35,292 nucleotides of DNA from Bacteroidota bacterium. Lineage in GTDB: Bacteria; Bacteroidota; Bacteroidia; Flavobacteriales; Flavobacteriaceae. The stretch covers positions 1-35,292 of the forward strand of contig JAEWLN010000012.1 of the NCBI GenBank assembly GCA_023457535.1, in the 5' to 3' direction. The position numbers and the translations under genes were made by a program. Numbering within the stretch: the stretch's first letter is position 1; each line of letters begins with the position of its first letter. Shown piece by piece: positions 18,801-26,738 of this stretch. Below the pieces are notes generated by a model. It saw nothing but the letters and a program-made list of their open reading frames with translations. It was not told where the DNA came from and searched no databases.

Positions 18801-19404
18801 CGTTGTTCTTCATTTTAAGCACGACCGATGTCTCGCCTGCGGTGGTAAAAACCAGTGCAAATTGCTGCCAGAGTGGCGTCGGGGTTCCCATGATGTTGCC
18901 TGTGTTACCCGATCCGAGCAGCACCGTTTCGGCCGCATTCCAGATTTCAAACCGCACGTTGATCGGGATCTCGCCCGCCCCGCAATAGTTCGAACCCGGA
19001 TTGTACACGTTCATGAGCCACGCCGAAAACTGAAAAGTGGTGTTGACGCACAATCCGCTGACGGTTTTTTTGTAAAAATCACCCGATGTGACCGCATGTG
19101 CATTAACAAGCAGCATTTTTCCGTTAGGGCCGTCGGTTTGGTCAGGCGTATGGTCAGGGGCGTAATGCCAGGTACTGTACTGGCCGGAATAATGATGCAG
19201 GGTGTAAAGTCCGTCCTGGGGCGCGCCCGCTGCAAAACCATAGGTCGTGATTCCGGGTGCGAGCGCAGGGCCGTATGTGGTGCCGTTTCCGAAATGCTCG
19301 GCAAATATCGGTTCGCCCTGGCTGCCGGGACAAAATCCCAATTGGGCAAAACCCGGTAAGGCGGCGAGCAAGAAGGCAAGGAGGTAAAACCGGATCAGTG
19401 GCAT
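15865..19404 (-). CDS. Large Ig-repeat adhesin with gliding-motility-type (T9SS type B/CHU_C) C-terminus
   Basis: 1179 residues with signal peptide 1-20 (MPLIRFYLLAFLLAALPGFA). Residues about 30-220 form a MAM/jelly-roll-like domain beginning HFGNGTTYGPALAP and closing CGNDLAIDDISFAAC. Ig-like segments follow at about 221-400. Then come five repeats of about 88-92 residues (404-848), each with a cysteine near the start and a core GTPNAxVxYxxDGGxxQTIxLD. Further Ig/PKD-like segments occupy 849-1090. The last 85 residues are a CHU_C-type domain: FFTPNGDGYHDRWNI, RIFDRFGKLL, GWDGAFNGQSMPASDYWFTV. In this family that signal directs T9SS export, and such proteins are typically cell-surface adhesins or gliding-associated fibres. 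The gene is visibly richer in GC than its neighbours to the right. Confidence 0.87.
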   Translation of the reverse strand: MPLIRFYLLAFLLAALPGFAQLGFCPGSQGEPIFAEHFGNGTTYGPALAPGITTYGFAAGAPQDGLYTLHHYSGQYSTWHYAPDHTPDQTDGPNGKMLLVNAHAVTSGDFYKKTVSGLCVNTTFQFSAWLMNVYNPGSNYCGAGEIPINVRFEIWNAAETVLLGSGNTGNIMGTPTPLWQQFALVFTTAGETSVVLKMKNNGLGGCGNDLAIDDISFAACGELTSVYSTEATGTTFTTCVPASIQLQAYTGVPYVYQWQVSSDAVTWTDIPLQNGATYQTPMLSAQTYYRVRAAQDLANLGNPFCSTTSNIFTVSVLAAPDTPVSNGDAVICSDAPVPSLSVSAVAGVGVNWYDAPVGGNLLQANSLSFTPPTAGTFYAEAVNAATNCVSATRTPVSLTIVPLPNASIAATALVCHGDTAVVGISGTPNAMVTYSIDGGPSQTIALDASGTAQLTTAALTAATVYTLISCTSPLLATCTRTLGTSVTIAVAAAPVAVLLGATSVCAGSGSTVGFAGTAHATVRYSVDSGAAQTITLNESGQASLTTGNINAPVLYALIDVTLGSCVQTLSQTLTIAPIAPATAAVSVNPAVICGSQTAQVMFTGTPNATVHYTMDGGPAQTITLDALGAAGFAVSGLTATRTYTLTGVSTAAPGACLQPLNVSATLTAGVSPMASFEDAALEVCYGSAATIMIQGTPQTIVTYTVGSGAAQTVTLDTVGRAAVTVSGVTSTAIWTLVSVSAAGSNPCTQMLGHTLTVSVVPELTASLAVAATICEGQTASVSISGTPNAMVTLNANGTTQNVALDAGGHATLSTGVLFANATYQLIGISLSDGRCSRILNSSVLVTVAPLPDVVFSGALRYCSGDPTAIVLSSGAPGTVFQWTAYAVGVLGAASGSGNWIAQPLEASGTTAGNVTYTVTPVRNGCVGTPVNIVVEVFPVPEPMMSDGVICTLGTGPASGETYLLDTQLDPATHAFQWFFDGIAIPDASGPRHAAAQTGIYTVLATNAAGCVSAPTHAVVGERSQGRHLTAITSGPFADDASITAMVTGGDGPFWYQLDQGAFQESNVFSNVSPGTHTVRAIDEFCTDLSASVKLLGYPKFFTPNGDGYHDRWNISGMDNARIRIFDRFGKLLKELSSAGAGWDGAFNGQSMPASDYWFTVEYTFDGKNEIFKSHFTLKR
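16861..18195 (-). repeat. Five tandem Ig-like repeats of about 88-92 residues in the adhesin
   Basis: Protein landmarks recur at about residues 424, 514, 602, 695 and 784: GTPNAMVTYSIDGG, GTAHATVRYSVDSG, GTPNATVHYTMDGG, GTPQTIVTYTVGSG and GTPNAMVTLNANG. Each is followed 6-10 residues later by QTI/QTV/QNV and an LD or LN turn. The DNA shows matching blocks (for example atggtttg followed by cgccc/ggcc stretches), which supports origin by duplication. Confidence 0.75.
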
Positions 19405-19684
19405 GTCTTGGATTTTACGTCGGACGCGGCGATGGATCAGCCGGACCGCGAAATAGCTCCATAAAAATAACCGGATTCCGATGGATCACCTACAAACCGC
19501 GTCATATAAAAACCATACATCGCAAACTGTCACGCAAACCCGTATAAACAGCGGTTTGGCGCGTCGTTTCCCTGTATCGGAAAGGCCCGGGCCGATAGCC
19601 TCGTGCCAACAAAAATGCGGTTTTGATGTGGTAATGTCAGGGTGCACCGCGCAGGACCAAGGCGCTTTATCGGCGTTGAATGCG
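19405..19684. other. Intergenic region between asparaginase and adhesin genes
   Basis: 280 bp with no gene I can support. Open frames here are short, have no ribosome-binding or compositional support, and overlap the asparaginase end. It presumably carries the adhesin promoter, but no TAnnTTTG box or strong terminator was seen. Confidence 0.4.
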
Positions 19685-20710
19685 CTAGGTAAGCTCGCCG
19701 CGCAACGAGGTTTCGAAAATCGTCCTGAACACATTGGGCGCAACGTTTTGGCCCAGCAGGTACATGAGTTTGGTGATGGCCGCTTCCGTCGTGGAATCCT
19801 TGCCGGAAATCACTCCTATTTTTTTGAGCGCTGTACTGGTTTCATACTGTCCCATGCTGACGCTGCCTCCCGAACATTGCGTGACGTTGACCACGTGCAG
19901 CCCGTTTTTGATCGACTTTTTAAGCGCCGATAAAAACCATTCGTCCGTAGGCGCATTGCCCGATCCATAGGTTTCGAGCACAATTCCCCTGAGGTTGGGA
20001 ATGTTCAGCAACGCCGATAAAACCTGCTCGTTGATACCCGGAAATAATTTGACGACCACCACATGGTCATCGAGTTTTTTATGGACGATGAGCGGCTTGC
20101 CGTTGGATTGGGCAAACAATTCCTTGTTGACTTTTAAATGCACGCCCGATTCGGCAAGTGGCGGATAATTGGGCGAGGCAAATGCGTTGAAATGTTCGGC
20201 GTTGATCTTGGTCGTGCGGTTGCCGCGGTAGAGTTTGTACTCGAAATACAGGCAAACTTCGTGGATGACCGGTTTGTTTTTGTGTTGCAACGACGCAATC
20301 TGGATGGCTGTGATCAGGTTTTCCTTGGCATCAGTGCGCAAATCGCCTATCGGAAGTTGTGACCCGGTAAAAACCACGGGCTTGGCCAGATGTTCGAGCA
20401 TAAAACTGAGCGCCGATGCCGAATAAGACATGGTGTCGGAGCCGTGCAAGACGACAAATCCGTCGAACTTTTCGTAACGCGTCTCGATCATCTCGGCGAT
20501 TTTGACCCATTTGTCCGGGTTCATGTTCGAGGAATCGATCGGCGTTTCAAACGAAATGGTCTCAATATCGCAGTCGAGTTGCTTGAGTTCGGGGATTTTC
20601 TGGAGCAGCTTCGAAAAGTTGAACGCCTTGAGTGCGCCGGTTTCGAAGTCTTTCATCATCCCGATGGTGCCGCCCGTATAAATCAGCAGGATTTTGGGCT
20701 TAGATTGCAT
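19685..20710 (-). CDS. ansA: L-asparaginase, type I (cytosolic)
   Basis: 341 residues, no signal peptide, the usual length for bacterial type I asparaginases, which hydrolyse L-asparagine to aspartate and ammonia. The N-terminal motif IYTGGTIGM holds catalytic Thr12. The second signature is LHGSDTMSY: the position usually occupied by the catalytic Thr of HGTDT is Ser91, followed by Asp92. Lys168 in TTKIN corresponds to the active-site Lys. FTGSQLPIGDLRTDA is the conserved loop seen in the family. The start overlaps the acyltransferase end by 11 bp, so translation is probably coupled. I recall that Ser at this position is common in Bacteroidota homologues, but could not check. Confidence 0.93.
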   Translation of the reverse strand: MQSKPKILLIYTGGTIGMMKDFETGALKAFNFSKLLQKIPELKQLDCDIETISFETPIDSSNMNPDKWVKIAEMIETRYEKFDGFVVLHGSDTMSYSASALSFMLEHLAKPVVFTGSQLPIGDLRTDAKENLITAIQIASLQHKNKPVIHEVCLYFEYKLYRGNRTTKINAEHFNAFASPNYPPLAESGVHLKVNKELFAQSNGKPLIVHKKLDDHVVVVKLFPGINEQVLSALLNIPNLRGIVLETYGSGNAPTDEWFLSALKKSIKNGLHVVNVTQCSGGSVSMGQYETSTALKKIGVISGKDSTTEAAITKLMYLLGQNVAPNVFRTIFETSLRGELT

Positions 20711-21836
20711 TCTCGTATTTCATTTTATTGACCACCGGATTGGCATACATCGCCAGAAAACCTTGTAAAGCCACCGGATTTTCCTCATCGATCCTTATTT
20801 CTAGCCTGCGTTCGAACAGCGCCTTTTCCTCTTCCGTATATTTATCGGCAAAACGGTTGGAATTGTGAAGCAAATCGTATGCGATGAAGTTCGTCGGCCA
20901 TAATTTATAACTTGCCAGGATCGAGTCGTCAATGACTTGGGCGAGGGCTTGTACCTGCTTGTTTGCGTTATCGAATTGAGCCGCAATGGCGTCGATTTCG
21001 TGGTCCAGGATATCGCCCACATGCATGTGGATGCGTTTTTTCTGGCCCATGATTCCGCTGAGCAGCGTCATAAAATCTTCGTTCTTCTCCTTAATATAGA
21101 TCTCGTTGTTGGCCTCGGCGATGAGTCTCGGCATTTTGAGCGCATCGGTCGGGTCGTATTCATACGAAATCGAGACCGGAACGATTTTGACTTTTTTGAA
21201 ATACGACATCATGCTGTCCTGGCCAGCGCCCATTCCGAGCATTTTGAGCACGCCTTGCTGGGTCATGTCATTGCCGTCCTTGGTGCGGCCTTCGCGTTGA
21301 GCGATCCAAACCGACCTGTTTTCGCGCAAAAGCAGCTGCGCGACGTATTCGGCCATCAGCCTCGAGCTCATGAGCAACTCGCGCGGCGATAACCCGCGGC
21401 GTACCAGAAAATTGCGGTTGAGCTTGGCCAGGGCGTGTAAAAATGATTTCTGGACCAGGTTGTCGCCAATGGCAGAGGCCGTCATCACAAGCCCGTGTTC
21501 AAAAAGCGCCACGTTGAGCAGCGAAGTATCGAGAATGATGTCGCGGTGGTTCGAAATAAAAAGGTATGCGGTGTTTTTTTCGAGTTTTTCAAATCCCGAT
21601 GTGGTCAGCCCGTCGGAACTGCGCTCGAGTACTTTTTGTACCGAATGATAGATGAAATTACACTGAAAATCGCGTATCGAGTGCGTGCGCAGCAATTGCT
21701 CCTTCCACTGCCCGTCCGGCATGTCGGGAAACGTAAAATCCATCAGCGCCTTCATCATCGGATGGTGTACGACCTTTCGGATCGCTTCATTCACCTCGGC
21801 ATCATAATACGGACGAATCGCGTCGAATTTTTGCAT
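20700..21836 (-). CDS. Glycerol-phosphate acyltransferase family protein (PlsB/PlsC-like)
   Basis: 378 residues from ATG 21836 (MQKFDAIRPYYD); the ORF extends ten codons upstream, but that stretch lies in AT-rich leader sequence. The acyltransferase core is visible. FISNHRDIILDTSLLN contains the His97 active-site motif, with Asp103 five residues further on rather than the usual four. AQREGRTKDGND (182-184 EGR) matches the glycerol-phosphate binding motif, closer to the PlsB form than to FPEGTR. LSRNFLVRR-like and VPVSISYEYDP stretches fit motifs II and IV. The protein lacks transmembrane helices and is predicted to act at the inner membrane surface in phospholipid synthesis. It is placed between tatD and ansA in a probable operon. 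Confidence 0.82.
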   Translation of the reverse strand: MQKFDAIRPYYDAEVNEAIRKVVHHPMMKALMDFTFPDMPDGQWKEQLLRTHSIRDFQCNFIYHSVQKVLERSSDGLTTSGFEKLEKNTAYLFISNHRDIILDTSLLNVALFEHGLVMTASAIGDNLVQKSFLHALAKLNRNFLVRRGLSPRELLMSSRLMAEYVAQLLLRENRSVWIAQREGRTKDGNDMTQQGVLKMLGMGAGQDSMMSYFKKVKIVPVSISYEYDPTDALKMPRLIAEANNEIYIKEKNEDFMTLLSGIMGQKKRIHMHVGDILDHEIDAIAAQFDNANKQVQALAQVIDDSILASYKLWPTNFIAYDLLHNSNRFADKYTEEEKALFERRLEIRIDEENPVALQGFLAMYANPVVNKMKYENAI

Positions 21837-21897
21837 TATTTGTTTTTTAGGTATACAAATGAACAAAATTTATCGGAGAATCTGCATCAAATTCCGA

Positions 21898-22665
21898 TTA
21901 AATCCCGAACACATTTTTTGAATTCTGCGTGGTGATGCGGGCGATTTCATCGGCAGGCAACCCGTAGATTTGGGACAACTTGTCCACGACGTTGACAATG
22001 TACGCACTTTCGTTGCGCTTGCCGCGAAAAGGCACCGGAGCCAGATACGGCGAATCGGTTTCCAGGACGATGTGCGAGAGGTCGATCTGGTTTAGGAATT
22101 GGTCGATCTTGCCGTTTTTGAACGTCACCACACCGCCGATACCGAGTTTCATATTGAGCGAAATGGCTTGCAACGCCTGCTCGCGGGTTCCGGTAAAGCA
22201 ATGGAAAATGCCAAAGAGTTCGGGCGATTTTTCCGATTCGAGCACTTCAAAGATCTCGTCGAATGCGTCGCGGCAATGGATGTTGATGGGCAAACAGTAT
22301 TTTTTGGCAAGCCGGATCTGGCGCCTGAACGCGATTTGCTGAATGCCGAGCGTGGATTTGTCCCAATACAAATCGATCCCGATCTCGCCCACGGCGTAAA
22401 ACTGACGTGCGGCCAATTCGCGTTCTACATGCGCGAGCTCTGCTTCGAACGTATCGGGTTTGACATAAGTGGGGTGCAATCCCATCATCAGGAAAATATT
22501 TTGCGGATATTGCGACTGGAGTGCGTACATCGCATCGGTGTACCCTGAATCGATCGCCGGGACAAAAAACCGCGAAACGCCGCCCGCCATGGCACGCGCA
22601 ATCATTTCATCGCGGTCCGGGGCAAATTCCTCGCTGTATAAATGGGTGTGCGTATCGGTGATCAT
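21898..22665 (-). CDS. tatD: TatD family metal-dependent deoxyribonuclease
   Basis: 255 residues from ATG 22665. A start at 22686 is disfavoured because a -7 promoter box (22684-22691) overlaps it. This is a TIM-barrel amidohydrolase-superfamily protein with all expected metal ligands: His6 and His8 in DTHTHLY, Glu94 in GEIGIDLYWD, His130 in NIHCRDA, His155 in FHCFTG and Asp204 in LETDSPYL. Family members are 3'-5' exonucleases or DNA-repair and quality-control nucleases; the physiological substrate is not determined by sequence. It ends 61 bp before the acyltransferase start and is probably the first gene of the tatD-acyltransferase-ansA unit. Confidence 0.93.
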   Translation of the reverse strand: MITDTHTHLYSEEFAPDRDEMIARAMAGGVSRFFVPAIDSGYTDAMYALQSQYPQNIFLMMGLHPTYVKPDTFEAELAHVERELAARQFYAVGEIGIDLYWDKSTLGIQQIAFRRQIRLAKKYCLPINIHCRDAFDEIFEVLESEKSPELFGIFHCFTGTREQALQAISLNMKLGIGGVVTFKNGKIDQFLNQIDLSHIVLETDSPYLAPVPFRGKRNESAYIVNVVDKLSQIYGLPADEIARITTQNSKNVFGI

Positions 22666-22683
22666 GTTATTGGTTTTGGATTG

Positions 22684-22691
22684 CAAAGTTA
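22684..22691 (-). promoter_or_regulatory. -7 promoter element of tatD
   Basis: Minus-strand TAACTTTG matches the Bacteroidota TAnnTTTG element exactly. It places transcription start about 12 nt before ATG 22665. No clear TTTG -33 box accompanies it. Confidence 0.5.
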
Positions 22692-22760
22692 CGCATCGGC
22701 TTGGAGAATTGAACTTAATATCGGATTTTTACCGTAGATTTATGTTCACAAAACGCGAAG

Positions 22761-23198
22761 ATGGAAGACCTGCACCACGTCCTCAAACCCCAAAAATACC
22801 GCAAGATCAAATTTCGCGTCACGCGGACGCAGCATTTGCTTATCAGGGCACAGATCAACGGCATAAAAGGTGACTTTATTCTCGACACGGGAGCCTCGAA
22901 CAGTTGTGTGGACTTTTCCGGCGTTTCCGTCTTTGGGCTTACAGCCGGACATTCGGCGACCAAAGCAGCCGGCGCGGGCGCTACGGGCATGTTCACGCAG
23001 CTTGCAAAGTCCAATAAACTTCAGATCGGCAGTTGGAAAAACACTGATTTTCATGTCGTTATCTTTGATCTATCGCACGTCAACCAGGCGCTTGTCGAGC
23101 ACAAGACCAAACCGGTCGCGGGCATCATTGGCGCGGATGTGCTGATGAGTGGCAAGGCGATCATTGATTATTACAACCATTGTTTGTATTTGAAATAG
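22761..23198 (+). CDS. Retropepsin-like aspartic protease (single-lobed, clan AA)
   Basis: 145 residues, no signal peptide or membrane segment. DFILDTGASNSCVD carries the catalytic Asp-Thr-Gly-Ala at residues 42-45. The C-terminal GIIGADVLMSGKAIIDYYN matches the hydrophobic-hydrophobic-Gly flap/psi-loop motif of retropepsins. The length fits one lobe, so activity would need a homodimer, as in other bacterial retropepsin-like proteins. It is divergent from tatD, with a 95-bp shared upstream region. Substrates are unknown. Confidence 0.85.
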   Translation: MEDLHHVLKPQKYRKIKFRVTRTQHLLIRAQINGIKGDFILDTGASNSCVDFSGVSVFGLTAGHSATKAAGAGATGMFTQLAKSNKLQIGSWKNTDFHVVIFDLSHVNQALVEHKTKPVAGIIGADVLMSGKAIIDYYNHCLYLK

Positions 23199-23209
23199 TT
23201 ATACATTTG
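23183..23209 (+). promoter_or_regulatory. Promoter candidate for the T9SS protein at 23270
   Basis: TACATTTG at 23202-23209 matches TAnnTTTG exactly. A TTTG at 23183-23186 lies 15 bp upstream, slightly closer than usual for the -33 box. It would give a leader of about 55 nt and overlaps the end of the protease gene. Confidence 0.45.
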
Positions 23210-23269
23210 GCTTTCAATACGGTGTCGGCTCTGTGGGACTTCAAAGTATCGATTAACTAAAAATTGCCT

Positions 23270-24286
23270 ATGTTACGCTATTTACTCATTTGTCTGCTGC
23301 CGCAACTGTGCTGGGCGCAACTTCCCGATTTAAACTCGTGCGAGATCGGCAATTCCGGATTTGGTTATTTCGATCTTACGGTACATGATCCGCTGCTGAT
23401 CGGGGTCTATGGCTCCAACAGCCAAATTACCTATCATCTGTCATTGGCCGATGCAGGCTTTCCCTCTACCGCGATTGCCGGCAGTCAGAATTTTTACGGG
23501 CAGGACGCACAAATCATTTATGCGCGAACGCAAAACACGGTCACAAATGAGGTCTTCGTAGATCCGTTTTCGCTGCATGCCGACGCACCGCAACCGTCGC
23601 TTCCGTCCAACGCGGTCGTATGCATGAATATTTTTGGCGCGACGATAAACCCTGTCTTGCTGCAGTCCGGACTTGGCAGTGGCTATTCGTTTACGTGGAC
23701 TTATAACGGCGAGCCGATCGTTAATGAATACAACAATGATTATCTGGCTTGGCTTCCCGGAAATTACAGCGTGACGGCCACAACCGAAGGATGTTCGAAC
23801 ACGGCCTTTGCCGATGTGATTGCTGCAACGGCTCCTTATTCGGCCAGCGCGTCGCAAAATGGCACTACGGTGACCATAACCGCCACGCCCGCCGGGCAAT
23901 ATCAGTATGCGCTTGATGACAACAGCACGTTCTTCGACAGTCCGGTATTTGAAAACGTGTTGCCTGGCCCGCACATCGGTTTTGTGCGCGATTGGTACGG
24001 CTGCAGCGAGCTCGCGTTCTTTTTCGACAGCACGCTCAACGTCACCACGAACGAAGCCGGAATTTTTTCTTTCGGCCCGAATCCGGTGCAAAATGAATTG
24101 CTTATTTCCAACAGTACGCCAATAGAAGGTATTTTGCTTTTTGATTCCGTAGGACGAAAGGTAAAAGAGCTTGCTGCGGGCACTGAGGAGGTGCGGATCG
24201 ATTGCTCAAATCTTGGCCCGGGAATTTATTTCTTGAAAGCAAGCGCCGACCAGAAATGGCAGACATTTCGATTTTTAAAACAATAA
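23270..24286 (+). CDS. T9SS type A cargo protein, function unknown
   Basis: 338 residues from ATG 23270 (MLRYLLICLLPQLCWAQ signal peptide); an upstream TTG at 23264 is in frame but unlikely. The body is beta-rich. It includes an Ig/PKD-like unit around SYSFTWTYNGEPIVNEYNND and another around ATPAGQYQYALDDNSTFFDS, phrasing that also occurs in the adhesin and is common in Bacteroidota surface proteins. The last 70 residues are a sorting domain: FGPNPVQNELLIS, LLFDSVGRKVKEL, GPGIYFLKAS. No enzyme motif is seen. It is followed after 103 bp by a second T9SS cargo gene in the same direction. Confidence 0.82.
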   Translation: MLRYLLICLLPQLCWAQLPDLNSCEIGNSGFGYFDLTVHDPLLIGVYGSNSQITYHLSLADAGFPSTAIAGSQNFYGQDAQIIYARTQNTVTNEVFVDPFSLHADAPQPSLPSNAVVCMNIFGATINPVLLQSGLGSGYSFTWTYNGEPIVNEYNNDYLAWLPGNYSVTATTEGCSNTAFADVIAATAPYSASASQNGTTVTITATPAGQYQYALDDNSTFFDSPVFENVLPGPHIGFVRDWYGCSELAFFFDSTLNVTTNEAGIFSFGPNPVQNELLISNSTPIEGILLFDSVGRKVKELAAGTEEVRIDCSNLGPGIYFLKASADQKWQTFRFLKQ

Positions 24287-24291
24287 TTTTG
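24284..24291 (+). promoter_or_regulatory. Possible -7 promoter element for the T9SS protein at 24390
   Basis: TAATTTTG matches TAnnTTTG and overlaps the stop codon of the preceding gene. It would give a leader of about 90 nt. No good -33 box was seen, so the genes may instead be cotranscribed. Confidence 0.3.
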
Positions 24292-24389
24292 CAGTGGACC
24301 GTCTACCGGTAAAAACGCATCAGTTGATTAGTCGGGTACGAAAATTTTCCACACCCAAATCAGTGCACACCAAACCTTCTTTAAGATCC

Positions 24390-26681
24390 ATGACGAAAAA
24401 TTTACTCTGTATTGTTGCTCTGCCATTTTGTTTTTCAACCAGTTGGGCACAAATGGTTACCAACATAGATTACGCTCCATTGGCCAATGGTATCCCGCAA
24501 ACAGCGATCGCAAGCGTAATTGCGAACGACACATACAATAGTGCTCCGGTAGAAAACAGCGCAGTGATCTTAAGTCAGCAATCATCAAATTCGAATCTGC
24601 TGGCGTTGCAACCGGACGGATCAGTCGTGATTTTAGAGCCGGGATTGTCCGATGGCGTTTATTGGCTCGATTACCAGATTTGTTTACGCAACGACAACGA
24701 ATCTTGCGAAATGGGCCGTTGCACGTTGTTTGTCAATCGTTGCGCCATTGCGCCGCCGCAATTTGACGATGTTTACTTCTTGCCTTGCAGCGAATCGGGG
24801 AATATTGCTGTCAGCGGTCTGCCTGCCGGAGATTGGACGTTGCGGCAAACCAGGAATGGTGTCTTTTTATCTGATTTTACAGGATCGGGCAATCTGGCGC
24901 AAGTTCCCGTCACACAATCGCGATTGTACGGTTTTAGAGTACTCAGCGCAGACGGCGTATGTGAATCTTCCGAACAGTTCGTTACCGTATCTGAACCGGC
25001 GTGCACCTGGAAAGCCATTGCGCAAAATAAAGGTATTTGCGACACGAACGGCAACGGACTCAGCGATCCGGGCGATATGGTAAGCCTGAAAGTGACCGTA
25101 AGCAATGCTATTGTACAGCCATTGGAAAATTTGATCGTGGTAGGATTCAGCCAACTCGGCTCCACCTCCAGTCCATTAGGTGGAAATGCAGTATCTAGCA
25201 AAACGCACGTCCGTGTATTGGAACAAGCGGATATTAATGCCGGCACACTCAGTGGCACAACGATGGTAATCGGAACGTATGTCGGTCAAAGCGGCGGCAC
25301 GCAACAAAATATACCCTTTAACATTCCTCTAGCAACACCGCGCGGTTTCAGGTTGGTCGCTTTCGCAGATTTGAATGACAATGGGTTGATCGATGCTAAC
25401 GAAAGTACGTATCGTGACGGCCTATTCCGCTATACAATAAATGACGGCGAACCACATTATCGATACGTTGGCGGGTATTTATATGTCGAGGATCCGGCCG
25501 CACTGTATGATTTCGAATTTTCGCTCATCGACGATTACCAATCCTATTATTCGCTTTCGAATCCGACCAGGGAAAATTTGACAACCGGCGCTTCAGGCAT
25601 TCAAACGCTTTATTTTCCCGTCGTCCCGATTGCACCATTCAACGACGTGTCAGTAAAAATGTATGCGACACAAACTTTGCCCGGCATGAATTCCCGGGTA
25701 CAGACGCATGTACAGAATCGTTCATACCTTCCTTCATCGGCAATAGGATTAACTTTTGGTTTTACAACCGGGGATGCCTTGCTCCACCCTACTATTCCGT
25801 GGCCCATTACCGAAACGCCTACAGGATTTACCGCTTCGCTGTCTTTAAGTTCCTTAAATGCAAGAACTTATACAACATTAATGGCCATTCCGGCGATTCC
25901 TGCTGTAAACGCAGGCGATACCGTCACATACTCTACCTCGATAACATCGACGCCCGATCTAATCGCTGGTAACAACTCCGTTGTAATGTCGGTACCGGTT
26001 GATGCGACCTATCAAACCAATGACATTTATGAGGGCCTTGGGCCGGAAATTCCGATTGGAACCTTCGACCCAGACGACTATTTGCGCTATACGGTACGTT
26101 ATGACAACATGAGTGACGTCGCTTCTTACAACCTTACCATTACGATGACGCTTGATGAACAGCTTGACGAAAATTCGGTTCGGATGTATCTTTTTGGTGA
26201 TCCACATGTTTTTGAACGTGTCGGACGGGTGCTTACGTGGCGCTTTCCGGCGTTATGCCGCACACCATTTCTGGCGGGTCCTGAGGGAAATTTCGGGTTT
26301 CTTCAATTTGAAGTCAAACCGCGCCCCGGATTCCAAGTCGGCGACATTATAACAAGTAGTGCCGAAATCGTATTTGATTTGAAACCGGCGTTATCCACTA
26401 ACAGTTGGCAGAGCCATTTTGTCGAAACACTAAAAACCGATAATTTCATTTCTGAAGAACTTAAGGTATATCCCAATCCTGTTTCCGATCGTTTGCAGAT
26501 TGAAAAAGATCAATCAATCGATCAGATTGTGGTATATGATGTTCTCGGGCATCAAATACTAACGCAAAATGTTCAGTCAAATGTTTCAACTGTTGCCACC
26601 CAGGCATGGTCGCCGGGCATTTACTTTGTAAAAATCCTTTCGCAGGGCAGCGGGCAAACCGTCAAGATCATTAAGCGGTAA
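24390..26681 (+). CDS. T9SS type A cargo protein with repeat-type extracellular domains
   Basis: 763 residues from ATG 24390 (MTKNLLCIVALPFCFSTSWAQ signal). The open frame extends 32 codons upstream, but that part is not signal-like. The N-terminal domain (TNIDYAPLANGIPQTAIAS, VANDTY-like, GVYWLDYQICLRND) resembles cadherin/Ig-like 'probable next-state' repeats. The central part contains DTNGNGLSDPGDMVSLKV and FADLNDNGLIDANEST, two Asp-rich turns that look like calcium-binding loops. A domain near residues 560-680 (DDYLRYTVRYDN, GDIITSSAEIVFD) is one that frequently precedes T9SS tails (DUF7619 from memory). The tail is type A: VYPNPVSDRLQI, VYDVLGHQI, SPGIYFVKI. Base composition looks more AT-rich than the adhesin genes. 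Confidence 0.83.
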   Translation: MTKNLLCIVALPFCFSTSWAQMVTNIDYAPLANGIPQTAIASVIANDTYNSAPVENSAVILSQQSSNSNLLALQPDGSVVILEPGLSDGVYWLDYQICLRNDNESCEMGRCTLFVNRCAIAPPQFDDVYFLPCSESGNIAVSGLPAGDWTLRQTRNGVFLSDFTGSGNLAQVPVTQSRLYGFRVLSADGVCESSEQFVTVSEPACTWKAIAQNKGICDTNGNGLSDPGDMVSLKVTVSNAIVQPLENLIVVGFSQLGSTSSPLGGNAVSSKTHVRVLEQADINAGTLSGTTMVIGTYVGQSGGTQQNIPFNIPLATPRGFRLVAFADLNDNGLIDANESTYRDGLFRYTINDGEPHYRYVGGYLYVEDPAALYDFEFSLIDDYQSYYSLSNPTRENLTTGASGIQTLYFPVVPIAPFNDVSVKMYATQTLPGMNSRVQTHVQNRSYLPSSAIGLTFGFTTGDALLHPTIPWPITETPTGFTASLSLSSLNARTYTTLMAIPAIPAVNAGDTVTYSTSITSTPDLIAGNNSVVMSVPVDATYQTNDIYEGLGPEIPIGTFDPDDYLRYTVRYDNMSDVASYNLTITMTLDEQLDENSVRMYLFGDPHVFERVGRVLTWRFPALCRTPFLAGPEGNFGFLQFEVKPRPGFQVGDIITSSAEIVFDLKPALSTNSWQSHFVETLKTDNFISEELKVYPNPVSDRLQIEKDQSIDQIVVYDVLGHQILTQNVQSNVSTVATQAWSPGIYFVKILSQGSGQTVKIIKR

Positions 26682-26686
26682 CCAAT

Positions 26687-26718
26687 AAAAAATCCCGCTC
26701 ATCAGAACGGGATTTTTT
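26687..26718. terminator. Bidirectional terminator between convergent genes
   Basis: AAAAAATCCCG (26687-26697) and CGGGATTTTTT (26708-26718) are perfect reverse complements around a 10-nt loop. Each arm gives a T run for one direction, so the hairpin serves both the T9SS gene ending at 26681 and sucB ending at 26739. Confidence 0.92.
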
Positions 26719-26738
26719 AATATATCACTTATCGAAAT

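Noticed and set aside
19486..19743. An 85-codon minus-strand frame bridging the asparaginase end and the intergenic region
   Set aside because: It is out of frame with ansA, has many Cys and Trp codons, and shows no start signal or family resemblance.
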